Program-made: the position numbers and the translations under genes
Notes under the pieces: generated by a model
Told to the model about the DNA's origin: nothing
The model's database searches: none
The model's input: the letters and a program-made list of their open reading frames with translations, nothing else
Part shown: positions 50,506 through 60,325 of the stretch, one piece after another
Layout of the letters: every line of letters begins with the position of its first letter
Position numbering within the stretch: the first letter of the stretch is position 1
Assembly (NCBI RefSeq): GCF_900166595.1
Contig: NZ_LT745763.1
Coordinates: 3,702,888-3,766,887, forward strand
Origin: Virgibacillus dokdonensis
GTDB taxonomy: Bacteria > Bacillota > Bacilli > Bacillales > Amphibacillaceae
DNA: 64,000 nucleotides
Direction: 5' to 3'

Positions 50506-52113
50506 CTATTTTCCAAGATACCTATCTAATGCCTTTTGCTGTATCTCCATATATTCATCGAGACCCATCTCTTTCATCGTTTGGACATAATTATCCCATT
50601 CAGCAAAACTTGTCTCTCCGGTTACAAATTGAGCCTCCATTTCGCCTACGTACTTACTTAAATCTGTTGCTAATGCATCTAGTCGACTCTGTTCATCATC
50701 TTCATAGAAAAACATGGGCCAAGGTTCATCTATTAAATAAGGCTCATTTTGTTCCGCATTTTCAATATCTTCTGGTCTAAACTCTGGTGCAGTAGAATAT
50801 CGAGGATCATCTAGTACAGGGTGCCCGCCACCTGGATTGATAATATAATTTGCCAGCGCTTCTTGAATAGTCAAACCATTAGGGTTATTTGTAATTTCTT
50901 CTAAAAGCTTTGGACCTTCTGCCGTCTCTTCATAAGTCTCTCCTTCGAGCCCCATAAAAAACATTTTCTTACCTTGCTCACTCCAGAAGTAATCCAACCA
51001 ACGTAATGTTGCCTCTGGATTTTCATTTACATTTGTTATGGAGAAATGTCCTAAACTATTTACAGGAGATAACACTGCAGTAAACATTTTGTCTCCATTT
51101 GGACCCTCAAGCGCATTGCCTGGAATATACCTACCACCAACCTCTTCCCCAAAATAATCAATAGGGTTAAAGAAATTCATGGCTGCATATCTTCCTTCCA
51201 TACCGTTTGCAAGAAATTGGTCTACTTCTATGGAATAAATATTTTGTTCAATGAGGCCTTCTGTATATAGTTTGTTCATATATTCAAGCATTTGTTTATA
51301 TTCCTCAGCAATTCGGTAAAATCGTATTTCTCCTGTTTCAGGATCTTCATCAATCAAGCGATGCATAATTCCTTTATTAGATACGCCAAACGCGCCAGAT
51401 ATTAAGTGATAAAGGCGATCCATCGACACACTACTAAACGGGATAACTTCTTTTCTTTCTACAGATAAATCCTTGGCGGCTTTTAAATACGTATAAAATT
51501 CTTCCGTGGTTTCGGGGTTATCCATGCCCACTTCTTCCAAAATGTCTTTATTGATCCACGGTTTATCATCCATTAGTGAAGTAGGAGAGTTTGGATCTCT
51601 CAGTCTAGGGATAGCGTAAATGTTCCCATCAGGAAAAGTAATCCCTTGCTTTATTTCTGGATACGTTTCCAAATATTTCTTAATATTCGGAGCATATTCA
51701 TCAATGAAGTCATTTAAAGGAATGAGTACTCCTTGCTTTCCATATTTATAAACATCCGCATTGGGGAGATATGTACCGTAAAATAAATCTGGCAAATCTC
51801 CACTCGCTAATGTTAAGTTTCTTTTTTCAGCTAAGCCGTCAATGGCTACTTGTTCCCACTGCATATCTATATTGGTCATTTTTTCATATTCATTTAGCAG
51901 GGGAACATCATTCCAATCTTCTGCAGTAGTTGCAGCTTGACCTGAAAAGACTTCAATAGTAATCTCTTCTTCTACTATTGGCATACCTTCTTCACTTAAA
52001 TTGGCTATTGCTTCTTCTCTTTTCTTGCCATTTGCTTCCTTATTATCTTCACTACAAGCAGATAAAAACATGACAATAACTATGACAAACAGACAACAAA
52101 GCTTCCACTTCAC
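50506..52113 (-). CDS. Extracellular solute-binding lipoprotein (LplA/LipO type), copy 1
   Basis: 535 residues with lipobox LSAC (Cys20). Strongly similar throughout to copy 2 (AEDWNDVPLLNEYEKMTN; TLASGDLPDLFYG; NNPNGLTI). Tandem duplication of the binding protein suggests a widened substrate range or dosage. First gene of the importer operon; no ATPase is encoded, so a shared MsmX-type ATPase elsewhere is expected. Confidence 0.88.
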   Translation of the reverse strand: MKWKLCCLFVIVIVMFLSACSEDNKEANGKKREEAIANLSEEGMPIVEEEITIEVFSGQAATTAEDWNDVPLLNEYEKMTNIDMQWEQVAIDGLAEKRNLTLASGDLPDLFYGTYLPNADVYKYGKQGVLIPLNDFIDEYAPNIKKYLETYPEIKQGITFPDGNIYAIPRLRDPNSPTSLMDDKPWINKDILEEVGMDNPETTEEFYTYLKAAKDLSVERKEVIPFSSVSMDRLYHLISGAFGVSNKGIMHRLIDEDPETGEIRFYRIAEEYKQMLEYMNKLYTEGLIEQNIYSIEVDQFLANGMEGRYAAMNFFNPIDYFGEEVGGRYIPGNALEGPNGDKMFTAVLSPVNSLGHFSITNVNENPEATLRWLDYFWSEQGKKMFFMGLEGETYEETAEGPKLLEEITNNPNGLTIQEALANYIINPGGGHPVLDDPRYSTAPEFRPEDIENAEQNEPYLIDEPWPMFFYEDDEQSRLDALATDLSKYVGEMEAQFVTGETSFAEWDNYVQTMKEMGLDEYMEIQQKALDRYLGK

Positions 52114-52729
52114 TATCCTTCCCCCTTTAAAACTTTAAATGTAGCATTTTGATAACTCATACACCACTTTTAATAGTTTAGGCTTCTTTCTTACAATACT
52201 TACAAAGTGATGAAGTTAATTTGCTCTAATAATCCCCATTCCTTTATACCGACATAAGACCACCTCCTCAGATCATTTCTATGGAAGCCAACTAGGGTTA
52301 CAAATGAAGCAAAAACTTTATACATCGAGATGAGCAGCTATTGACTGCATAGATAATTGTTGGCTTTTTCTTGTATCAGACTTCCGTTTGGTAACGATTT
52401 CTTTAATTTTTAAAATATAAAAAATAAACTTAATTTTTTGTATTTTTATAATATACAACATATATTACCATATTCAAGTTGAAAATAGAACTAAATTTTA
52501 TGTCTTCTTTTATATTTGTGAACTTTAATTTTAAAAACTTGCCTCTCCTTTTTATTATGAACGTTGTCAGCAACCTCTTAACATGTCATGAATAAATGAA
52601 TGAAAGAAAATCATTTCTAAAATGGTTTCTTTTTGAACAAACGAGGAAATATATAACGAGAGGCAATTTTTATGTTATATTGCTGCCTATAACTAAACTA
52701 GGAACACACCCTACAGAGGAGGAACAATC
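52114..52729. other. Divergent control region between the importer operon and ldh
   Basis: AT-rich, no gene recognised. An extended -10 TGTTATATT lies at 52673-52681 before ldh. On the minus strand a strong GGAGGTGG site (around 52262-52268) precedes ATG-TCG-GTA-TAA (52255-52244), a 3-codon frame of unknown meaning. An inverted repeat CATTT-N2-AAAATG lies near 52613-52626. Confidence 0.45.
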
Positions 52730-53662
52730 ATGGAAATGACACCAGGAAATAAAATTGTTTTAGTAGGAACTGGAGCTGTAGGAACTAGTTATGCTTATGC
52801 GTTAATGAATCAAGGCTTAAGCAATGAACTTGTTCTAGTGGATATAAATGAGGACAAAGCACAAGGCGAAGTTATGGACTTAAGTCATGGCATCGTATAT
52901 GCCCCTAGTGCTATGAATATTACTCAAGGAACTTATGCCGATTGCAAAGATGCAGCCATCGTAGTAATTTGTGCTGGTATAGCGCAAAAAGAAGGAGAAA
53001 CGAGATTAGACCTTGTTAATAAAAATGTAGCGATCTTCAAATCTATGGTCGAATCCATTATGGATGCAGGATTTAATGGTATTTTTATTGTAGCAACAAA
53101 CCCTGTTGATATTCTTTCCTATGCAACATGGAAATTTTCGCAGTTGCCAAAAGAACGAGTAATTGGCTCTGGTACGGTATTGGATTCCGCTAGATTCCGT
53201 TTCCTTTTAGGACAAAAATTTGCTACCGCACCAGCTAGCGTGCATGGATATATTATTGGAGAGCATGGTGACTCACAACTTCCAGTATGGAGCACCGCTA
53301 ACATTTCTGGCACATCCATCGCTGAAAAAATATCGGCCGAAGAAAAAACGCAAATTGCTGAGCAGGTGCGTAATGCTGCCTATGAGATTATTTCCATGAA
53401 AGGGGCAACCTACTATGCTATTGGCATGGGGTTAGCCAGAATAACAAAAGCGATCTTAAATAACGAGCATATTATTCTGCCGGTTGGAACGCTATTAACT
53501 GGCGAACACGGTCATGAAGATGTCTATGTCGGCGTCCCCTCCATTATTCACCGTGCTGGTGTAAAAGGAGTAGCAGACTTCCCTTTGGATGAAACAGAGC
53601 AAAGAAAATTTGCTAGCTCGATTGCCATTTTAAAAGATATTCAAAACCAAGCTTTATTATAA
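52730..53662 (+). CDS. ldh: L-lactate dehydrogenase
   Basis: 310 residues. NAD loop LVGTGAVGTSYAYAL, active His in GEHGDSQLPVWS and substrate Arg in the QKEGETRLDLV loop. Reduces pyruvate to L-lactate to regenerate NAD+ in fermentation. Strong GAGGAGG site. Expected to be Rex-controlled as in B. subtilis, though a full Rex box was not seen. Confidence 0.95.
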   Translation: MEMTPGNKIVLVGTGAVGTSYAYALMNQGLSNELVLVDINEDKAQGEVMDLSHGIVYAPSAMNITQGTYADCKDAAIVVICAGIAQKEGETRLDLVNKNVAIFKSMVESIMDAGFNGIFIVATNPVDILSYATWKFSQLPKERVIGSGTVLDSARFRFLLGQKFATAPASVHGYIIGEHGDSQLPVWSTANISGTSIAEKISAEEKTQIAEQVRNAAYEIISMKGATYYAIGMGLARITKAILNNEHIILPVGTLLTGEHGHEDVYVGVPSIIHRAGVKGVADFPLDETEQRKFASSIAILKDIQNQALL

Positions 53663-53771
53663 GCTCTAGCATTTAGGACTTTGCATGGAAGATTCATGTT
53701 AAGATGTTTATTTCTCCATTTGTTTTCCCATAATGATAATAACGGAATTTATTTGAAGAGGGAAAACATAT

Positions 53772-55826
53772 ATGAGAAGCAAACAAAAACACAGCGCAGT
53801 TCGCAAACGATTCTTTAAAATAACCGGCATTTTGGTAGGAATATGTTTATCCTTTGTGATCTTCGTTTACATCGCCAGCTACCTTTTAGGCCCCCCACCA
53901 ATATCAATGAACCAACAAACAACGTTATACACCAAGTCTGGGGAGCCTTTTGCTAAAGTCGGTGAGCATCAAACAGAAGATTGGATCTCGCTAGAACATA
54001 TTGCTGATGAAGCAATTCAAGCTACACTGGCTGTTGAAGATCGCAATTTCTACAACCACCATGGATTTGATGTAAAACGAATTTTAGGAGCCATTGTTGA
54101 AAATATAAAAACATTGTCGCTTAAAGAAGGTGCAAGTACTTTAACACAGCAATATGCAAGAAATCTGTATTTAAGCCATGAAAAAACATGGGGCAGAAAA
54201 ATTAAAGAGGCATTTTATACAATAAGATTGGAAATGTTCTACTCCAAATCGGAACTACTAGAAGGCTACTTAAACACCATCTATTATGGGCATGGCGCTT
54301 ACGGAATTGAAGCTGCAAGTAAACAGTTCTTCCAAAAATCTGCTAGTGAGCTTTCGCTAGCAGAATCTGCCATGCTTGCGGGTATACCAAAGGGTCCAAC
54401 ATATTATTCACCTTTGAATGACCCAACAAAAGCAGAGCAACGCCAGCAACATATATTGAAAATCATGGAAAATCAAGCGATGATTTCAAGTCGAGCCTAC
54501 GAAGAAGCCAAAAACGAAGCGTTACAGTACCATAATGAAGCTAAACGGAATAACAAAGAGCAAATAGGTCCCTATTTCCAGCATGCCGCTATCAAAGAAG
54601 CAGCAGCCGTTTTGGAGTTAGATGCTGAGGAAGTTCGTGGTGGTGGGTATCAAATTTACACCACGATGCAAGAAAAAGCGCAAACAGATTTAGAAGAACA
54701 GTTTCAACAAACAATGTCTAAGCAAAGTGACATACAAGGTAGTGGATTAGTAATGAATCCGAAAACGGGAGGCATCATTGCGATAGTAGGTGGACGCAGT
54801 TATGTGGACAGTCCGTTTAATCGCGCTACGCAAGCAAAGCGAATGCCAGGCTCTACCTTTAAACCTTTTCTATACTATGCAGCGTTAGAGCGGGGCTACA
54901 ATGCTTCTACCATGTTAATGAGTCAACCTACTACATTTAAGTTAGAAAACGGAAATGTCTATAAACCGAGTAATTTCAATGGCTATTACGCAAATAAGCC
55001 GATTTCACTAGCACAAGCATTGGCGCTGTCCGATAATATTTATGCTGTAAAAACAAATATGTTTATAGGCCCTGAAACGTTAGTAAATACAGCCAAACAG
55101 TTTGGTTTTACAAGTGATTTGTCAGCTGTACCTTCCTTAGCGCTCGGTTCAGAAGTAGTGTCCATGAAAGAAATGGTTCGTGGATATAGCATGTTAGCAA
55201 ATGGAGGAAAGAAAGTGGACGGGCATACTGTTTCTAAAATTGTTAACCGCTATGGAGATACAGTCTACACTAAATCTAATGATTCTAACGAACAAGTACT
55301 TGATCCGAAAAAGACGTTTATCCTTTCCCAATTAATGACAGGTATGTTTGATCGAGAACTGAATGGATATATGCAAGTAACAGGGTCTACCATTATCGAC
55401 CAACTTGATCGAAAATACGCGGGAAAATCAGGCTCTACAGATTCTGACAGCTGGATGATTGGTTTTAGCCCTTCCGTAGTTGCAGGAATTTGGGTCGGCT
55501 ACGATGACAACCGTACGATTGAAGTTGTTGAAGAAATGGCATATGCAAAGGATATATGGGCTAATTTCATGACATCTATACATCAAAATAAGCCCATTAA
55601 AAGCTTGCCCATCCCTTCAGGAATTGTCGGCATTCCTGTGGACCCCTCCACTGGTAAACGGGCAACGCCATATTGTTCTGCTAGTAAAGTCATGTTTTTC
55701 GAGAAAGGTAGTGAGCCAACAACCTACTGTAATGCACACTTACCAGAGGATGATAAAACTGATAAAGCACCTTTAGAAAAACAAGAAAAGTCATTTATTG
55801 AAAGGCTATTTGACTTGTTTGAGTAA
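53772..55826 (+). CDS. pbpG: Class A penicillin-binding protein, PbpG (PBP2d) type
   Basis: 684 residues: one N-terminal membrane anchor (about 15-38), a glycosyltransferase 51 domain (catalytic Glu in AVEDRNFYNHHG; GASTLTQQYARNLYL) and a transpeptidase domain with SxxK in PGSTFKPF (about 361), SDN and KSGST. A short C-terminal tail with two Cys follows. Synteny with ywhD identifies PbpG, which helps build germ-cell-wall peptidoglycan in spores. CATAATGA upstream could be a forespore sigma -10, uncertain. Confidence 0.88.
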   Translation: MRSKQKHSAVRKRFFKITGILVGICLSFVIFVYIASYLLGPPPISMNQQTTLYTKSGEPFAKVGEHQTEDWISLEHIADEAIQATLAVEDRNFYNHHGFDVKRILGAIVENIKTLSLKEGASTLTQQYARNLYLSHEKTWGRKIKEAFYTIRLEMFYSKSELLEGYLNTIYYGHGAYGIEAASKQFFQKSASELSLAESAMLAGIPKGPTYYSPLNDPTKAEQRQQHILKIMENQAMISSRAYEEAKNEALQYHNEAKRNNKEQIGPYFQHAAIKEAAAVLELDAEEVRGGGYQIYTTMQEKAQTDLEEQFQQTMSKQSDIQGSGLVMNPKTGGIIAIVGGRSYVDSPFNRATQAKRMPGSTFKPFLYYAALERGYNASTMLMSQPTTFKLENGNVYKPSNFNGYYANKPISLAQALALSDNIYAVKTNMFIGPETLVNTAKQFGFTSDLSAVPSLALGSEVVSMKEMVRGYSMLANGGKKVDGHTVSKIVNRYGDTVYTKSNDSNEQVLDPKKTFILSQLMTGMFDRELNGYMQVTGSTIIDQLDRKYAGKSGSTDSDSWMIGFSPSVVAGIWVGYDDNRTIEVVEEMAYAKDIWANFMTSIHQNKPIKSLPIPSGIVGIPVDPSTGKRATPYCSASKVMFFEKGSEPTTYCNAHLPEDDKTDKAPLEKQEKSFIERLFDLFE

Positions 55827-55872
55827 AATGCAATAGCAAAAATTTAAGGTGATCAGAGATGGCTATAATTGA

Positions 55873-55961
55873 TTAGAAAAACTTGGCTTGTCGCCAAGTT
55901 TAATGACGAAAGCTATGGTTTTCTTAGACTATAAACCCTTACATTTTTTACTTTCCTATAG
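55873..55961 (+). repeat. CA-family repeat between pbpG and IS copy 2
   Basis: TTAGAAAAACTTGGCTTGTC, GCCAAGTTTAATGACG, TTTACTTTCCTATAGT. It ends exactly at the A-tract of the pbpG/ywhD terminator. Confidence 0.9.
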
Positions 55962-56035
55962 TAAAAAAAGAGGTCAAACCCAGGTGCCGCACCCCAAAAG
56001 TTAGAGTGAAAATCTGACTTTTGGGGTGTTTTTAT

Positions 56036-56599
56036 ATGGCTAAATATAGTTATGAATTTAAATTGATGATTGTAAAAGAATATCTTGAAAATTCCTTGGG
56101 CTATGGATTGCTAGCGAAAAAACATGGTATTCCAAGCCAATCACCAATTGAGAGGTGGGTTCGTGCTTATAAAGAATTTGGTGAGGACGGGCTACGCAGG
56201 AAGCATTCTAAACAAGTTTATCCTGTTCAATTTAAGTTAGATGTATTAAACTTTATGAAAAGGACAGGCGCTTCTTATCAAGATACCGCGATTGTTTTTA
56301 AGATGAACAATCCCACATTAATTGCGAACTGGTACAGAATTTTCTGGAATGAAGGTATAGAGGGCCTGCAAGATAAATCGAAAGGACGGCCTCCTATGTC
56401 TAAAAATCATAAAGCTAAACCAGCGAAACAAGAAAAAGAGTTATCTCGTGAAGAACTGTTAGAACGCGAAAATGAACTTCTGCGCTTAGAGAATGCCTAT
56501 TTAAAAAAGTTAAAAGCTTTTCAGGAGAATCCGAACGCCTTCCTCGAAAAGCACAAGCAGCGTTGGCGTTCGAACTCAAAGAAGAAGGATTCAAATTAA
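56036..56599 (+). CDS. IS3-family transposase OrfA (HTH), IS copy 2
   Basis: 187 residues, identical to the product of 6529-7092. Two HTH repeats (KKHGIPSQSPIERWVRAY; TAIVFKMNNPTLIANWYRIF) and a C-terminal heptad region (RENELLRLENAYLKKLK). Codons TTA-AAA-AAG at 56501-56509 are the -1 slippage site leading into OrfB. Confidence 0.93.
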   Translation: MAKYSYEFKLMIVKEYLENSLGYGLLAKKHGIPSQSPIERWVRAYKEFGEDGLRRKHSKQVYPVQFKLDVLNFMKRTGASYQDTAIVFKMNNPTLIANWYRIFWNEGIEGLQDKSKGRPPMSKNHKAKPAKQEKELSREELLERENELLRLENAYLKKLKAFQENPNAFLEKHKQRWRSNSKKKDSN

Positions 56600-57426
56600 A
56601 AGATGTGTTAGAAATTGTGGGTATTCCAGAGGCGACTTATCATTACCATATGAAGCAATTACAGAAAGAAGATCCAGATAAAGAGTGGAAAGAAATCATC
56701 CTTGAGCTTTTTCAAAAGCACGAGGGTAAATACGGATATCGTCGTATTTATTTAGAGTTAAAAAGCCAAGGTTATGTAATAAATCATAAAAAAGTCCAGC
56801 GAATTATGAATGAAATGGGTTTAAGGTGCGTGAAATTCACACGTAAATCTCGCTATAAATCGTATAAAGGTAAGGTTGGAAAAGTGGCTAAAAATCGCTT
56901 GAACCGTAGATTTAATACATCCATTCGCCTTCAAAAACTAGTGACAGACGTGACTGAGTTTAAATGTACCGAAGATCAAAAACTGTATTTAAGTCCAATA
57001 ATGGATTTATATAATGGTGAAATTATATCCTATGGTATTTCTAACAGTCCAACATTAGATTTCGTTATAGCACCGTTAAATCAAGCACTAAAAATTATTA
57101 AAAATGAAGCTGAATATCGAACAACGATTCATTCTGATCAAGGTTGGCACTATCAACATAACAAGTGGATGAAAACATTAAAGAAAAACAAAATCTTTCA
57201 AAGTATGTCTAGAAAAGCAACATGTGCGGATAATGCGGCAATGGAAAATTTTTTTGGCGTTCTAAAGCAAGAAATGTATTATGGGGAAAAAATAGTGTCT
57301 TATGAAGAGCTAAAGCGAAAAATTGAGGATTACATTGATTACTACAATAATGAACGTATAAAGTTAAAATTGGCTGGTTTAAGTCCAGTACAATACCGAA
57401 CTCAAACCAGCCAAACAGCTGCATAA
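56563..57426 (+). CDS. IS3-family transposase OrfB (DDE), IS copy 2
   Basis: 287 residues from a TTG at 56563; identical to 5702-6565. The frame is open upstream past the slippery site, so the natural product is an OrfAB fusion of about 470 residues joining KK to VKSFSGESERLPRK and onward. DDE residues in VTDVTEF, HSDQGWH and MENFFGVLKQE. Confidence 0.93.
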   Translation: MAFELKEEGFKLKDVLEIVGIPEATYHYHMKQLQKEDPDKEWKEIILELFQKHEGKYGYRRIYLELKSQGYVINHKKVQRIMNEMGLRCVKFTRKSRYKSYKGKVGKVAKNRLNRRFNTSIRLQKLVTDVTEFKCTEDQKLYLSPIMDLYNGEIISYGISNSPTLDFVIAPLNQALKIIKNEAEYRTTIHSDQGWHYQHNKWMKTLKKNKIFQSMSRKATCADNAAMENFFGVLKQEMYYGEKIVSYEELKRKIEDYIDYYNNERIKLKLAGLSPVQYRTQTSQTAA

Positions 57427-57634
57427 TAAAAACTCTAACTTTGTGGGGTCACCACCCCAGTAAAAACTGGATTCGACCTCTTTTTTGTCCTAGTAATACA
57501 TGAATAGCCCATGTAGACTATATTTTACAAACTTCCTTCCTAAAGTACAAGTCAAAATCATAATGTTCATAACAAAGTCACAAATTGTTCACATTCATAT
57601 CTGAATATTACGTGTTGTAAACACAATCTATTTT

Positions 57635-57724
57635 AGAAAAACTTGGCTTGTCACTAAGTCTTATAGCAAAAGCCTTTGTTTTTCTTATACTATGAACCTA
57701 AAAATGTTATACTTTGTATAGTGC
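57635..57724 (+). repeat. CA-family repeat between IS copy 2 and ywhD
   Basis: TTAGAAAAACTTGGCTTGTC, ACTAAGTCTTATAGC, TTTTTCTTATACTATGAACC, TTATACTTTGTATAGTGC. With the copy at 55873 it brackets the terminator and the insertion sequence. Confidence 0.9.
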
Positions 57725-57832
57725 AAGAGAATGCACTAACTGGACAAATCTAAATGAAAAATAGCACCTACACCCCCTGATTCGTCCTACCTAACAATCT
57801 AGGAGATCCCACCTGTTGATTGAAGTATTACT

Positions 57833-58345
57833 TTATACAGACAAAGCTGTTTTTAATTCCTCTGTTGAGTTTTCCCACATATCTCGGTCAAAGTCTTCGA
57901 GAAAATCTTTTAACAACTGTTTCGATTTATCATCCATATGATCAACGACGATTTTACCTTTCAAAGATTGCTCCATATGTTTTACATGCTGTGGCATCGA
58001 TTTGTAAGCTCGCTTATTAGGCCGATCCACAAGCAATTCGCTTCCTGCCACACCAGCAAAATATGTCCCTTTTTCATTCCGTTCGACATTTACCCAAACA
58101 ATCCAATACAATTTGCCATTTGGAACTTCGCTTTTATCTGATAAATATTTCACACGCCGCTCAATATCACTTCTAGCGTGCATTGCCGCCATATCAACAT
58201 AAGCTTTATTTTCATTCGGATCTACAATGACAGAAGACATATTTTCCAAGCTGATGGAACCATAACCATATCCACCATGGCCATCTGTCGAGTCGTCTTT
58301 AATAATTGTAAATTTATTTTTGTTTGAAGACTGATCGAAACTCAT
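57833..58345 (-). CDS. ywhD: YwhD family protein
   Basis: 170 residues. Matches the conserved Bacillus YwhD family by position next to pbpG and by the DDSTDGHGGYGYGSISLENM segment and acidic C-terminus. No catalytic motif recognised; soluble, function unknown. AGGAGGG-type site upstream of the ATG. Confidence 0.85.
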   Translation of the reverse strand: MSFDQSSNKNKFTIIKDDSTDGHGGYGYGSISLENMSSVIVDPNENKAYVDMAAMHARSDIERRVKYLSDKSEVPNGKLYWIVWVNVERNEKGTYFAGVAGSELLVDRPNKRAYKSMPQHVKHMEQSLKGKIVVDHMDDKSKQLLKDFLEDFDRDMWENSTEELKTALSV

Positions 58346-58432
58346 TCGAAAGACCCTCCTTCTTTTTCATTATTATTTTGATTGTATCATAGTGAGATTC
58401 TAACGTCTAAAGCATGATTTCCCACAAATAAT

Positions 58433-58927
58433 TTAATGACGAATTGTATCAATAAAGGAAATCGCTTCTTGAATTTCCTCGTCTGTATATTTTTGTTTTG
58501 GCTTCACCGTATGCACTTTTGCAATTGACTTTTCTAAAGACAAGTCGTCAAAATATAGTATCGTTGCGACTAATTCCAAAAATCGGGAGCTTTTCTCCTT
58601 CATAGCATACACTTGCTGTGAAAAATCAGGCATATCTTTCTTGAACTGTTCTAAAAAAGCTTGTCCATCCTCTGTAATTGTATAATGGTATTGATGGTAA
58701 TTGCTTCTATCTTCTTTTTCTTCTTTAATAAAACCTAAATTACATAGCTCTTCCACCCGTAACGTTAACTCCTCAGAATATGGCCCATAAAAATGAAAAG
58801 CAAATTTCTCCTCAAAGGGCATGTGACATTTTTGCAAAATAAAAATCATTTTTTGCAGCTTTTTCCTTCCCGTTACTTCGTTTGCTACTGCAAAAAACTG
58901 CATTAGTTTCGCATGATTAGTTAACAT
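58433..58927 (-). CDS. ywgA: YwgA family protein
   Basis: 164 residues from the ATG at 58927 (GAGAGG, 6-base spacing); the longer frame lacks a site. A winged-helix-like N-terminal half (GRKKLQKMIFILQKC; EELCNLGFIKEE) resembles SocA/YwgA-type proteins. Function unknown. Overlaps the upstream HD-domain gene by 11 bases, so the two are translationally coupled. Confidence 0.83.
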   Translation of the reverse strand: MLTNHAKLMQFFAVANEVTGRKKLQKMIFILQKCHMPFEEKFAFHFYGPYSEELTLRVEELCNLGFIKEEKEDRSNYHQYHYTITEDGQAFLEQFKKDMPDFSQQVYAMKEKSSRFLELVATILYFDDLSLEKSIAKVHTVKPKQKYTDEEIQEAISFIDTIRH

Positions 58928-60236
58928 GTTTTTCCTCTCCCTGACCAATTAATATTTCTTTCATCCGCTTTTTCTTCCTTGGATCGGATACGTTTTCTAA
59001 TAAATCATGTGGATAATACAATTTATGATCGGTTCGTTTCTTCCCGGAAATAGCTTCAACGATATCAGACTGCCGTGATAATTCACGCAGTTCACCATTT
59101 GGCATTAATAAGTGAATCGGTAAACGCTCCTCCTCTTCCCCAGGGCGGTAAAAATCATATGGTAAATCAGAGGAAGAATCAACGACCAAATAATAATCCG
59201 GATTAATATGTACATCCGTAAACAGCTTGTGTAGTTCCATCCATTCATTCATCTGTGAATTAGGATTAAATTCGACATACTTAAACAGCCTGCGATTCAT
59301 AAACCGCTCGCAGAGATCACGAAGAATCGTATCTTCTTCTTCCTGCCATAGTTGAAAATAATACGTAACAATTCCCTCATCTAATTTTAAATAATCCTCT
59401 AGCTTTACATTTCCTTCAAAAAAAGATTTAAAGTGCGTTGGCTTCAATGTAAACGTATATGTAGAATCGTGATATAACACTTTCGCTCGTTGCAATATTT
59501 TACAAAGAATGACTTCTGCACTTCTCGTAACTGGATGGAAATATACTTGCCAGTACATTTGATAGCGACTCATAATATAATCTTCCACAGCATGCATTCC
59601 TGTTTCCTTAATCACCACTTGATCTTCCATTGGACGCATAACACGAAGAATTCGCTCCATATCAAAATGACCATAGCTTACACCTGTAAAATACGCATCC
59701 CGTTGCAAATAATCCATTCGATCAGCATCAATTTGGCTTGAAATTAAGCTGACCACTAATTGGTCTTGATATGTTTTAGCTATCACGTCAGCAACTTTTT
59801 GGGCAAACCCCTTTTCTGCTCGTTCTAAAATGGCATTCACTTTGGTGTTACCTAAAATAATTTGCTGTGTATAATGTTCATGATCCAGCTTAAATACCTT
59901 CTCAAAAGAATGGGAGAACGGTCCGTGCCCTAGATCATGTAATAACGCTGCACATAAACAAAGAAGACGCTCCTCTTTATTCCAATGTGGACGTCCTTCA
60001 AAATTTGTTAGTATTCTTCGTACGATTTCATATACCCCAAGCGAGTGATTAAATCGGCTATGCTCCGCTCCGTGAAATGTTAAATATGTAGTGCCTAACT
60101 GTTTAATTCTTCGCAGTCTCTGAAACTCAGGTGTCGCAATCAAATCCCAAATTACCCGATCTCTCACATGGACATATCGGTGCACTGGATCTTTGAACAC
60201 CTTTTCTTCATGAAGTTGTTCGTTTTTATATGGCAT
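58917..60236 (-). CDS. ywfO: HD-domain phosphohydrolase YwfO (dGTPase-like)
   Basis: 439 residues. HD metal site in HSRFNHSLGVYE and ALLHDLGHGPFSHSFE, with the Asp in SSQIDADRMDYLQRDA. This is the SAMHD1/dGTPase-like group; B. subtilis YwfO has nucleotide triphosphohydrolase activity. A C-terminal alpha/beta extension (about 330-439) is typical. Probably sanitises or lowers dNTP pools. Confidence 0.87.
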   Translation of the reverse strand: MPYKNEQLHEEKVFKDPVHRYVHVRDRVIWDLIATPEFQRLRRIKQLGTTYLTFHGAEHSRFNHSLGVYEIVRRILTNFEGRPHWNKEERLLCLCAALLHDLGHGPFSHSFEKVFKLDHEHYTQQIILGNTKVNAILERAEKGFAQKVADVIAKTYQDQLVVSLISSQIDADRMDYLQRDAYFTGVSYGHFDMERILRVMRPMEDQVVIKETGMHAVEDYIMSRYQMYWQVYFHPVTRSAEVILCKILQRAKVLYHDSTYTFTLKPTHFKSFFEGNVKLEDYLKLDEGIVTYYFQLWQEEEDTILRDLCERFMNRRLFKYVEFNPNSQMNEWMELHKLFTDVHINPDYYLVVDSSSDLPYDFYRPGEEEERLPIHLLMPNGELRELSRQSDIVEAISGKKRTDHKLYYPHDLLENVSDPRKKKRMKEILIGQGEEKHVN

Positions 60237-60325
60237 GCTTTTTCATCCGTTTCTTTTCGACGATTTCTTTTTATTATATAATAGAAATGCTGAAGAAAAA
60301 AGAGGAAAGATAAACTAAGGAGCGA

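Larger units (their letters stand above)
55983..57456 (+). mobile_element. IS3-family (IS150-like) insertion sequence, copy 2
   Basis: 1,474 bp, opposite orientation to copy 1, proteins identical. Ends GGTGCCGCACCCC and GGGGTCACCACC; 3-bp target repeat CCA (55980-55982, 57457-57459). Frameshift heptamer A-AAA-AAG at 56503-56509. Confidence 0.95.
55962..57486. terminator. Bidirectional pbpG/ywhD terminator, split by IS copy 2
   Basis: Left part 55963-55982 (seven A, GAGGTC, AAAC, CCA) and right part 57457-57486 (CCAGT, AAAA, ACTGG, ATTC, GACCTC, six T). Without the element and one CCA they rejoin as an outer GAGGTC/GACCTC stem and an inner CCAGT/ACTGG hairpin. The insertion lies in the inner stem. 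Confidence 0.85.
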
